DNA from: Candidatus Koribacter versatilis Ellin345
GTDB lineage: Bacteria > Acidobacteriota > Terriglobia > Terriglobales > Acidobacteriaceae
Reading direction: 5' to 3'
NCBI RefSeq assembly: GCF_000014005.1
Contig: NC_008009.1
Coordinates: 496,001-560,000, forward strand
DNA length: 64,000 bases
Shown: piece by piece, positions 33,513 through 41,781 of the stretch
Layout: every line of letters starts with the position of its first letter
Numbering within the stretch: position 1 is the first letter of the stretch
Notes under the pieces: model-generated
Database searches by the model: none
Told to the model about the DNA's origin: nothing
What the model saw: the letters and a program-made list of their open reading frames with translations, nothing else
Translations under genes and position numbers: made by a program

Positions 33513-34675
33513 TGATTTTCAATCGAACGTGGCAGCGATTGGCGCCGGCGGCGATTCTTGCCGCGCTCGCGCTCGTGCTGTCGAGTTGCCAGGGTGGCGG
33601 AGCGAAGAGCAGCAACACTCGTGAGGGGGGCAATCCCACGAATCCAGAGCTGTTCACCGTTCCTAGCGACCAACTATCCCACGTCCAGATCATCACCGTT
33701 GAACCGACTGCGCTCACTCGCTCGCTACGTTTAACAGGTGCGGTCGCGTACAACAGCTTCCACACGACCCCAGTGATCACACAGGTAAGCGGCCCAGTGA
33801 GCCGAGTCGTTGTGGTTCCCGGACAGAACGTGCACCAGGGCGAACCGATGCTCTATGTAGCGAGCCCGGATTTTTCGCAGCTCCGCACCAATTACCTGAA
33901 GGCGAAGGATGCTTACGCGCTGTCGCAAAAGGCATTTGCACGCGCGAAAGACCTCTACGATCACCACGCCATCTCGGAACAAAACCTGGAGCAGGCGGAA
34001 TCGGCAGAAGTGCAGGCGGGGGGTGACCTGGTTGCGGCGCAATCGGCTCTCAAGGTGTTAGGCATTACCGACCCGGATGAGCTGGTCAGGACTGCGCCGA
34101 CCTTCGAAGTTCCAGTGAAGGCTCCTATCAGCGGCTTGGTAGTGGAGCAAAACGTCGCTGTTGGACAACTCATCCAGCCGGGATCCACACAATGCTTCAC
34201 GATTTCCGACGTAAGCACCGTGTGGGTGTTGGTAAATGTCTATCAAAAAGACTTGCCGTACGTGCGTGTCGGCGACACGGTTGAGATCCAGACCGATGCT
34301 TATCCCGACGTGTTTCACGGCCGCATCTCGTACATTGCAGCCTCGTTGGATCCCAACACGCGGACGTTGCAAGCTCGTATCGAGACGAACAATCCGGGCG
34401 GGAAATTGAAGAAAGACATGTACGTGACAGCAACTGTCAATGCGGGCGAGATTAAGAATGCACTGGTTTTGCCTGATGCGGCGATTCTCCGAGATAACGA
34501 GAATCAACCATTCGTGTATACCGAGACCGCCTCGGAACAGTTTGGCAGGCGACCGGTGACGCTTGGCGAAAGCGTGAATGGAAAAACTGAAATCACCAGC
34601 GGCCTCAAAACCGGCGACAAAGTTGTGGGGAACGGGAGCTTGTTCTTGCAGTTTGCGAACTCGCTGCAACGCTAA
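33509..34675 (+). CDS. RND efflux membrane-fusion lipoprotein (CzcB/CusB type)
   Basis: A 388-residue periplasmic adaptor with lipoprotein signal LALVLSSC (Cys at about residue 27). It has a lipoyl-like/barrel-sandwich half (VSGPVSRVVVVPGQNVHQGE and the matching second half VPVKAPISGLVVEQNVAVGQ) around an alpha-hairpin (YLKAKDAYALSQKAFARAKD; SEQNLEQAESAEVQAGGDLV), then beta-barrel and membrane-proximal domains (VQTDAYPDVFHGRISYIAAS-like segment, VLPDAAILRDNENQPFVYTE). It links the RND pump to the outer-membrane duct. No Met-rich or His-rich metal-binding N-terminus is visible, so the metal cannot be named. Confidence 0.9.
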   Translation: MMIFNRTWQRLAPAAILAALALVLSSCQGGGAKSSNTREGGNPTNPELFTVPSDQLSHVQIITVEPTALTRSLRLTGAVAYNSFHTTPVITQVSGPVSRVVVVPGQNVHQGEPMLYVASPDFSQLRTNYLKAKDAYALSQKAFARAKDLYDHHAISEQNLEQAESAEVQAGGDLVAAQSALKVLGITDPDELVRTAPTFEVPVKAPISGLVVEQNVAVGQLIQPGSTQCFTISDVSTVWVLVNVYQKDLPYVRVGDTVEIQTDAYPDVFHGRISYIAASLDPNTRTLQARIETNNPGGKLKKDMYVTATVNAGEIKNALVLPDAAILRDNENQPFVYTETASEQFGRRPVTLGESVNGKTEITSGLKTGDKVVGNGSLFLQFANSLQR

Positions 34676-34732
34676 CTCTATGGTTCGATCATCCGTGAAG
34701 GCGCTCTACATAAAGTCGAATAGAACGAATTA

Positions 34733-37700
34733 ATGATTCATAGAATCGTCCACGCAGCTCTGCGGCAAAAATTTTTTGTACTGATGCTTACCGCTTTTAT
34801 CACGGTGGCAGGAATTCTCTCGTTCCAACGGATGCCGGTAGATGCCTATCCGGATCTCGCCCCGCCGCAGGTTGAGATCATCACCCAGTGGCCCGATCAC
34901 GCCGCCGAAGAAGTCGAGCGCTTGGTCACCTTGCCGCTGGAACTGGAAATGAATGGCGTGCCGCATCTCGTGGTGATGCGGTCGATCTCTCTCTATGGCC
35001 TTTCCGATGTCCGACTGACCTTCACGGATACAACCAACGACTACTTCGCACGACAGATCGTGTTTGAGCGGCTCGCGCAAGCCACTCTACCTACCGGTGT
35101 CACCCCGTCTCTCGCTCCACTCTTCAGCCCGAGCGGCCTGGTTTATCGCTATGTGCTCGAGAGTCCCGATCGAAGTCCACAGGAACTGAAGACCATTGAG
35201 GACTGGGTGGTTGAGAGGGCGTATCGGGCCGTTCCCGGTGTTGCCGACGACTCCGGCTTCGGCGGAACCACCATGCAGTATCAGGTGCTCCTGGATCCGG
35301 CACGGATTTACGGATACCACCTGACCGTTCCCCAAGTTACGGCTGCCTTGACAGCCAATAACTCGAACGCCGGCGGCGGATTCTACTCGCAGGGAGGCCA
35401 GTTTTACTACGTTCGCGGAATCGGCCTCTTACGCAACACAGAAGATATCGGCAACGTCGTTGTCGGGGCGAATAAAGGTGTACCGATTCGTGTCCGCGAC
35501 GTTGGGGACGTCATAATTGGGCACGCGCCCCGCCTTGGCCAGTTCGGATTCCAGAGAAACGATGACGCCGTTGAGGGCGTCATCCTGATGCTTCGCGGAG
35601 AACAGACTCAGAATGTCCTGAAGGATGTTGAGGCAAAGACGCAGGAGTTGAACAGTCGGATTCTGCCGCCCGACGTAAAGGTTCACCCCTTCTACGATCG
35701 CAGCGATCTCGTCGATCTCACGACCGACACGGTCGAGGCAAACTTGCTTCGCGGTATGGTGCTGGTCCTGGTTGTCTTGATCTTCTTCCTGGTCAGCTTC
35801 CGGGCCGCGGTGATCGTTGCACTCACTATTCCCCTCTCGCTCCTGTTCGCCTTCATCGTTCTCCACGCACACGATGTAGCTGCCAACCTCCTTTCGATCG
35901 GCGCCATCGACTTCGGTATTGTTATCGACGGAACCGTCGTGATGGTGGAGAACATCTATCGCGAGCTCTCGCTGCGCGAAGGGCAGACGTACAGCCTCCA
36001 TGAAGTGATCCTCACCGCCGCGAGAGACGTCGATCGTCCTATCTTCTATTCTGTCGCGGTCATTCTTGCCGGTTACTTGCCGATTTACGCGTTGAGCGGT
36101 CCATCGGGAAAACTCTTTCATCCGATGGCCGAGACCATGTGTTTTGCTCTGGTTGGAGCGCTCATTCTCACCCTTACCCTGGTCCCGGTGCTGGCTTCCT
36201 ACTGGTTCAAGAAGGGCGTCCGCGAAAAATCGAATCGCGCCTTCGAGTGGATGAAGCGCATCTACGCCGTGCAACTCGACTGGGCACTCGAACGGCCGAA
36301 AACCACGATTGTGATTGCCGCTCTCATTTTCGGAGCGACGTTGTTGCTCGTTCCTTTTATCGGCGGCGAATTCATGCCGCACCTGGATGAAGGCGCGCTC
36401 TGGGTACGCGCCACCATGCCGTACACGATCTCCTTCGAAGAAGCGAGCAGCATCGCTCCCCAGATACGCAACATATTGATGTCGTATCCGCAAGTCACCG
36501 TAGTTGGATCTGAACTGGGGCGCCCTGACGATGGCACCGACCCCACCGGATTTTTTAACTGCGAGTTCTATGTCGGTTTGAAACCGTACAAGAACAAGGC
36601 GTGGGAAGGCGACATAAGCGACAAGCAGGAACTCATTGATTCGATCAATAAGAAGCTGACTGCGTTTCCGGGAATCATTTTCAATTACACGCAGCCGGCC
36701 GAAGATGCCGTGGACGAAGCGCTTACTGGGCTGAAGAGTTCGCTGGCTGTCAAGATTTACGGCGACGATCTCAACGTACTTCAGGACAAGGCCATCCAGA
36801 TCAAGAACACGCTATCGAAGGTTCGAGGGTTTACGAATCTCACGGTCGTTCGAGAATTGGGCCAGCCGAGCCTGCTCGTAGAAGTTGACCGCGACAAGAT
36901 CGCACGCTATGGAATCAACGTCTCGGATGTGCAGGCTGTGATTTCGGCGGCGGTCGGTGGCCAAGCGGTCACGCAGGTCATCCAGGGAGAAAAGCTTTTT
37001 GATCTTGTCGTGCGAATGCAGCCACAATTCCGCAGCAGCGCCGGCGAGATTGGCAACCTTCTCGTTGGTACGCCGGATGGTCAACAGATTCCGCTAAGCC
37101 AACTCGCGAACATCCGGCAAGGCAACGGCGCCGCATTCATCTATCGCGAAAACAACTCGCGCTACATCGGCGTGCAGTACAGCATAGAAGGTCGAGATCT
37201 CGAGCGCGCCGTCCGCGACGGGCAGAGAGCTGTCAAACAGGCCGTGACCCTGCCCCAGGGCTACTCGATGGAATGGGGTGGTGAGTACAGCCAATTCCTC
37301 GATGCGCGCTCCCAGATGTATTTCATCGGGCCGCTTGCGGTTGTACTGATTTTCTTGATCTTGTTCGCCCTCTACGGCAATTTCAAGTTCCCCATGACGA
37401 TCGCTATTGGCGTGATTATCACCGAACCAGTCGGCGCCCTCATCGCGCTGAAGATCACAAACACGCCTTTCAGCGTTTCCTCTGTTCTGGGATTGCTCGC
37501 GTTGCTTGGCGTCTCGGTCGAGACCGCGGTGATCCTCGTTTCCTATATCAACAAGCTGCGCAAGGAAGGCCTCGAAATCCGTCCGGCAATCCGCGAAGCG
37601 TCTCTGCTGAGACTGCGCCCGATCATGATGACCGCCTTGGTTGCATGCCTCGGACTGTTGCCCGCCGCGCTCTCGACCGGTATCGGTTCGGACACGCAGA

Positions 37701-37816
37701 GACCGTTCGCCATCGTCATTGTTGCAGGCTTGATCTCAAGACTCTTCATTGGATTCTTCGTCAATCCTGTGCTCTATGAGATGGTCGCGCGCAAGGGCGA
37801 TGTTTTACAGGTGTAG
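34733..37816 (+). CDS. Heavy-metal efflux RND transporter (CzcA/CusA family)
   Basis: A 1027-residue inner-membrane pump, near the usual length for HME-RND proteins, with 12 expected helices and two large periplasmic loops. Its start (RIVHAALRQKFFVLMLTAF) and the sequence RMPVDAYPDLAPPQVEIITQ are typical. The proton-relay helix reads IDFGIVIDGTVVMVENIYRE, with the acidic residues that separate metal pumps from multidrug RND pumps. Substrate is a metal cation such as Co/Zn/Cd or Cu/Ag; the sequence alone does not let me choose. It sits 57 bp after the adaptor gene in a czcCBA order. No sensor-regulator pair is next to it. Confidence 0.92.
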   Translation: MIHRIVHAALRQKFFVLMLTAFITVAGILSFQRMPVDAYPDLAPPQVEIITQWPDHAAEEVERLVTLPLELEMNGVPHLVVMRSISLYGLSDVRLTFTDTTNDYFARQIVFERLAQATLPTGVTPSLAPLFSPSGLVYRYVLESPDRSPQELKTIEDWVVERAYRAVPGVADDSGFGGTTMQYQVLLDPARIYGYHLTVPQVTAALTANNSNAGGGFYSQGGQFYYVRGIGLLRNTEDIGNVVVGANKGVPIRVRDVGDVIIGHAPRLGQFGFQRNDDAVEGVILMLRGEQTQNVLKDVEAKTQELNSRILPPDVKVHPFYDRSDLVDLTTDTVEANLLRGMVLVLVVLIFFLVSFRAAVIVALTIPLSLLFAFIVLHAHDVAANLLSIGAIDFGIVIDGTVVMVENIYRELSLREGQTYSLHEVILTAARDVDRPIFYSVAVILAGYLPIYALSGPSGKLFHPMAETMCFALVGALILTLTLVPVLASYWFKKGVREKSNRAFEWMKRIYAVQLDWALERPKTTIVIAALIFGATLLLVPFIGGEFMPHLDEGALWVRATMPYTISFEEASSIAPQIRNILMSYPQVTVVGSELGRPDDGTDPTGFFNCEFYVGLKPYKNKAWEGDISDKQELIDSINKKLTAFPGIIFNYTQPAEDAVDEALTGLKSSLAVKIYGDDLNVLQDKAIQIKNTLSKVRGFTNLTVVRELGQPSLLVEVDRDKIARYGINVSDVQAVISAAVGGQAVTQVIQGEKLFDLVVRMQPQFRSSAGEIGNLLVGTPDGQQIPLSQLANIRQGNGAAFIYRENNSRYIGVQYSIEGRDLERAVRDGQRAVKQAVTLPQGYSMEWGGEYSQFLDARSQMYFIGPLAVVLIFLILFALYGNFKFPMTIAIGVIITEPVGALIALKITNTPFSVSSVLGLLALLGVSVETAVILVSYINKLRKEGLEIRPAIREASLLRLRPIMMTALVACLGLLPAALSTGIGSDTQRPFAIVIVAGLISRLFIGFFVNPVLYEMVARKGDVLQV

Positions 37817-38073
37817 ACGGTAATGGGGTTCCCCTCAGGGCCCACATCGCTTGTTTCGCGACCCCGTATCTCGCAAGAGCACTTTTCGCGTTCGTCCCAC
37901 AAAATATCGAGCACAGATGTTTCGTGGTTCAAAAGGGATTTGACCGCACGTTATACTCGGCAACCAGAAATCCAGCTGCTCTGAAAGTGCTGGCTCCCCC
38001 GAGCCAGTGACGCAATTCTCATCTCGCCGCGGGTCTTGAGATATCGCTTGCCCGCCACGTCCAGGGGATATTC
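37817..38073 (+). promoter_or_regulatory. Leader of S53 protease gene with motif TTCGTCCCACAnnATAT
   Basis: TTCGTCCCACAAAATAT at 37891-37907 lies 167 bp before the protease start. The second S53 gene has TTCGTCCCACATGATAT on its own coding strand, 134 bp before its start (15 of 17 bases alike, same orientation). The rest of the gap shows no gene. Confidence 0.5.
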
Positions 38074-41000
38074 ATGTCCATTCGAAATCGGCTCTTAAGC
38101 GCGACAACACGCGTTGCGCTCTTGCTGTGTGCATGCTCCATGGTTTTCGCCCAAGCGCCCTTAATTCAAAATCGCGTCACAGCCCCTATCGAAAACAGTA
38201 AGACAATCAAGATTCGTCAGACAGTCTCGCCGTTGGTCGCGAAGAGTGCAGACAAAGGCCGACTCGCTGGCGATCGTAATCTCGGGCAGATGCTGCTCAT
38301 GCTGTCCCCGACGAAGGAACAGAACACCGCGCTGGAAGCCGTCATTAAAGCGGAGCACACTCCGGGATCGGCCAAGTACCATCACTGGCTCAAGGCTTCG
38401 GAGATTGCGACGAAGTATGGCGTCTCCGAACCGGACACGACTGCGGTTCGGGGATGGCTGGCGTCGCAGGGATTCGAGGTGAAGCACGTCGCCAACAGCC
38501 GACGTTTTGTGGTTTTCAGCGGTACGGTGGCGCAAGTGGAAGCGGCATTCCACACCCAGATGCACCAGTACGAGCTCTCAGGGAACTCGTTTATTGCAAA
38601 CTCCCAGGAAGTCCAGATCCCTGCGGCGTTGGCGCCGGTGGTTCGTGGCGTCGTCCGCCTGACCAGCACGCCGAAAAACAACAACGTGAAGATCGTAGGC
38701 AAGGCCGCGTTCGATAAAGAGAAAGGCCAGATCACCTTCACGAACGGTGAGCATGCAATCACGCCCGCGGATTTCGCGACGATCTACAACCTCAATCCGC
38801 TTTATCAGGCAGGCATCAACGGCGCAGGGCAGTCGATTGCGATCGTGGCGCGCAGTGATATTTATTCGCGCGATGTCTTCGACTTCATGAGCATCTTTGG
38901 AGTTTCGTTTGGCGGCTTCTACTACACCATCAACGGAGACGATCCGGGCTATGTTTCGGGATCGGACGTTGAGGCCACCCTCGACCTCACCTGGGCGGCT
39001 GCAATTGCACCGGGTGCAACCCCAAACATCGTGATTTCGCAGAGCAACTTCGCTGACGGCGTCGATATCTCCGCCGCATTCATTGTGGACAACAATCTCG
39101 CGCCGGTAATGAGCACGAGCTTCAGCTCCTGCGAGCAGCAGATGGGGCCGGTCGGCACTGAGTTCTATTACTCGCTCTGGGCGCAGGCAGCCGCCGAGGG
39201 CATTACCGCCGTGGTCTCCAGTGACGACAGTGGCGGCGCAGGTTGCGATCTTCCGGGAAGCGGTACCTTCGCGCAGAACGGCCTCGCCGTGAATGCGCTC
39301 GCGTCCACGCCGTTCAACGTCGCCGTCGGTGGTACGCAGTTCGACGACACAGCGGATCCGAGCAAGTATTGGTCCTCCACGAACGATTCCACGACCAAAG
39401 CGTCCGTGCTTTCCTACATCCCCGAAAAAGCCTGGAACGAGAGCAGCATTGATTCGGGCAACGTCAGCCTATGGGCGGGCGGTGGTGGTGTAAGCACGCT
39501 TTGGACGAAGCCTGAATGGCAGATCGGAACTGGCGTTCCCGCCGATGGAATGCGTGACTTGCCCGACGTCTCGCTGACTGCGGCCGGTCACGACGGATAC
39601 GTATTGTGCTTCGGTGGTTCTTGCGAGAGTGGAGGCATTTATACGGTGGGCGGAACATCGGCGTCGGCGCCGGCGTTTGCCGCGATCATGGCACTGGTCA
39701 ACCAGCAGACCGGATCTCCGCAAGGAAATCCGAACTACGTGATCTACCAACTCGCGGCGCAGCACCCGGAATTCTTCCACGACACCACAGTTGGAGATAA
39801 CAAAGTTCCGGATATGAACGGCGAGTTCACTGTCGGATATTCGACCGGTGTGGGCTACGACCTTGCGACCGGCTTGGGATCATTCGATGCGAACTCGCTG
39901 GTGACGAACTGGAACAACGTCACCTTCAGCGGAACCAACACGACGTTGAGTGGCCCGGCGGGCGGCTTGACCTTCGTGCATGGCGCAGGCGTGCCGGTCA
40001 CGGCGAGCGTCAGCGCAGCGTCAGGCAGCAAACTCCCGACCGGCAATGTCGCATTCTTTACGGACAACCCGCTCGGCCTCGCCACTCCATTCGGCGTCGG
40101 TGCCGCTGCGCTGGATAACACGGGCGACGCGACTACCTCCCTCGCCGCGATTCCCGGCGGCACGCACTCGCTTACAGCTCGGTACGGAGGCGACGCAACC
40201 TTCACGGCCAGTACCTCGAACGCGGTTACAGTGACGGTTACGCCCGAGCCTTCGAATACGTATTTCGTGGCTGGCGTGGGTGGAAGCACCGTCACCTCGG
40301 CTGAAGCAAAGTACGGCGACCCTCTGGTGATGGCCGTTCTTGTGCAAGGCAATTCGCTCGTCGGACACCCGACTGGCTCCGTTTCGCTGAGTGAAGGCAG
40401 CACCGACCTTGGCACGCGCTACCTTAATTATGGTGAACACGAGGATGCGGAGCAGGGATCGAGTTCGGTCTTCGGAGTGATCGGTTTCCCAGTCGGCGTA
40501 CACCAATTGACCGCGAGCTACACCGGCGATCCCAGCTTCAATCCGAGTACGTCCACGAACTTCCAACTCACCATCGTTAAAAGCGATTCAACCATCTCAT
40601 CCCTGCAATTCCAGGGCTCGGCACTCTCCGGTGCGCCACTCCCTGTCTTCGGACAGGTCTCCCTGGCGTCGGGCACTCTCATGCCGATCTCCGGTTCGGT
40701 AACTTTCACAGCAGCTTCCGACAAAACAACTGTGAACCTCGGGAGCTTAACCATCGATGCGACCAGCGGCACGTTCGCAGGCAGGGTCAGCTTCCCATCT
40801 GCTGGAAGCTGGGTGTTGACTGCGGTTTATGGCGGTGACAGTAACGTAACCGGCACTCAAACCCAGACTCGCGTCGCCGTCGACAGCAGCGAAGCCACGA
40901 CGATGTCGCTGAGTTCAAATGCACCCTCAGTTCCTGCCGGAGGTTCGGTGACATTCACCGCGCAGGTAAGTTCTCCCGTGGTGCTCCGGCTACCGACCGG

Positions 41001-41697
41001 CACGGTGACATTCATGGACGGCACGGCTTCGCTCGGCACCGCAACGTTGGATGGATACGGAATCGGAAAATTCACGACCACCAGCCTGACCGGTGGATCA
41101 CACTCGATTACCGCGAACTACGGTGGCGATGCGATCTTCCGTGCTACCTCGGCAAGTGTCAGTCAGTCGATCAGTGACTTTGCGGTGCAGCCAACGACCG
41201 CGGCTGTGTCCATCAAGGTCGGACAATCCGGCACTGCGTTGATCGCACTCACTCCGCAAGGTGGGTTTAATCAAGCCGTCACCTTTAGCTGTTCTGGTCT
41301 GCCTTCCGGCGCAAGTTGCACGTTTGCACCAGCAACGCTAACGCCAACAGGCACGGATGTTGCGACTGACACGATGACAATTGCGACCAGCGGAAGTGGC
41401 GCGGCTGCACATCGTGCTGAGAACCGACGGATGAATTGGCTCGCTAGTTCCGGCTTTGGTCTGGCTGGCGTGCTGTTGCTGGTACCGATCTGCAATCGCA
41501 AGCGGCGGGCGCGTCTCGTCGTTCTGGCGGGACTCATGCTGATGCTCGGACTGTGGGGATGCGGTGGCAGTTCCTCCTCATCGCCCAAGCCGCCGCCTCC
41601 GAACCCGATGGTCGGAACTTACAGCGTAACGGTGACAGCGACCTCAGGCACTGGATCTGCGCATGCGGCAGATCTGTCGGTCACCATCACTCAGTAG
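38074..41697 (+). CDS. S53 serine-carboxyl protease with pro-domain, Ig-like repeats and C-terminal hairpin module
   Basis: The 1207-residue product has a signal peptide, an S53 activation pro-domain (about residues 40-220; KYHHWLKASEIATKYGVSEP) and a sedolisin/kumamolisin catalytic domain. The triad is E300 and D304 in SDVEATLDLTW and S529 in GGTSASAPAF, with the oxyanion Asp in SSDDSGGAG. Four or five Ig-like/Big3-type repeats follow (residues about 620-1080), each near 95 residues with GxxxxTAxYxGD cores. The C-terminus holds two hydrophobic helices split by CNRKRRAR, then LGLWGCGGSSSS (Cys 1163) and a Pro linker. It would digest protein outside the cell at low pH. Its own terminator-like hairpin is at 41718. 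Confidence 0.88.
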   Translation: MSIRNRLLSATTRVALLLCACSMVFAQAPLIQNRVTAPIENSKTIKIRQTVSPLVAKSADKGRLAGDRNLGQMLLMLSPTKEQNTALEAVIKAEHTPGSAKYHHWLKASEIATKYGVSEPDTTAVRGWLASQGFEVKHVANSRRFVVFSGTVAQVEAAFHTQMHQYELSGNSFIANSQEVQIPAALAPVVRGVVRLTSTPKNNNVKIVGKAAFDKEKGQITFTNGEHAITPADFATIYNLNPLYQAGINGAGQSIAIVARSDIYSRDVFDFMSIFGVSFGGFYYTINGDDPGYVSGSDVEATLDLTWAAAIAPGATPNIVISQSNFADGVDISAAFIVDNNLAPVMSTSFSSCEQQMGPVGTEFYYSLWAQAAAEGITAVVSSDDSGGAGCDLPGSGTFAQNGLAVNALASTPFNVAVGGTQFDDTADPSKYWSSTNDSTTKASVLSYIPEKAWNESSIDSGNVSLWAGGGGVSTLWTKPEWQIGTGVPADGMRDLPDVSLTAAGHDGYVLCFGGSCESGGIYTVGGTSASAPAFAAIMALVNQQTGSPQGNPNYVIYQLAAQHPEFFHDTTVGDNKVPDMNGEFTVGYSTGVGYDLATGLGSFDANSLVTNWNNVTFSGTNTTLSGPAGGLTFVHGAGVPVTASVSAASGSKLPTGNVAFFTDNPLGLATPFGVGAAALDNTGDATTSLAAIPGGTHSLTARYGGDATFTASTSNAVTVTVTPEPSNTYFVAGVGGSTVTSAEAKYGDPLVMAVLVQGNSLVGHPTGSVSLSEGSTDLGTRYLNYGEHEDAEQGSSSVFGVIGFPVGVHQLTASYTGDPSFNPSTSTNFQLTIVKSDSTISSLQFQGSALSGAPLPVFGQVSLASGTLMPISGSVTFTAASDKTTVNLGSLTIDATSGTFAGRVSFPSAGSWVLTAVYGGDSNVTGTQTQTRVAVDSSEATTMSLSSNAPSVPAGGSVTFTAQVSSPVVLRLPTGTVTFMDGTASLGTATLDGYGIGKFTTTSLTGGSHSITANYGGDAIFRATSASVSQSISDFAVQPTTAAVSIKVGQSGTALIALTPQGGFNQAVTFSCSGLPSGASCTFAPATLTPTGTDVATDTMTIATSGSGAAAHRAENRRMNWLASSGFGLAGVLLLVPICNRKRRARLVVLAGLMLMLGLWGCGGSSSSSPKPPPPNPMVGTYSVTVTATSGTGSAHAADLSVTITQ

Positions 41698-41717
41698 CGT
41701 GAACCCAGACTTAACCC

Positions 41718-41736
41718 GGCCTCTCCGAGAGAGGCC
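41718..41736 (+). terminator. Hairpin after S53 protease gene
   Basis: GGCCTCTC (41718-41725) and GAGAGGCC (41729-41736) form eight pairs around a CGA loop. There is no T-run, and the next gene begins 45 bp later, so read-through is possible. Confidence 0.5.
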
Positions 41737-41781
41737 AGGCAGTCCGGGGGATGCCGGGCTGCACTCTTTGAAGGGGAAAAG

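Noticed and set aside
35429-36493. 354-codon open frame on the minus strand
   Set aside because: It is antisense to the RND pump gene, with a His/Gln/Arg-rich composition typical of shadow frames.
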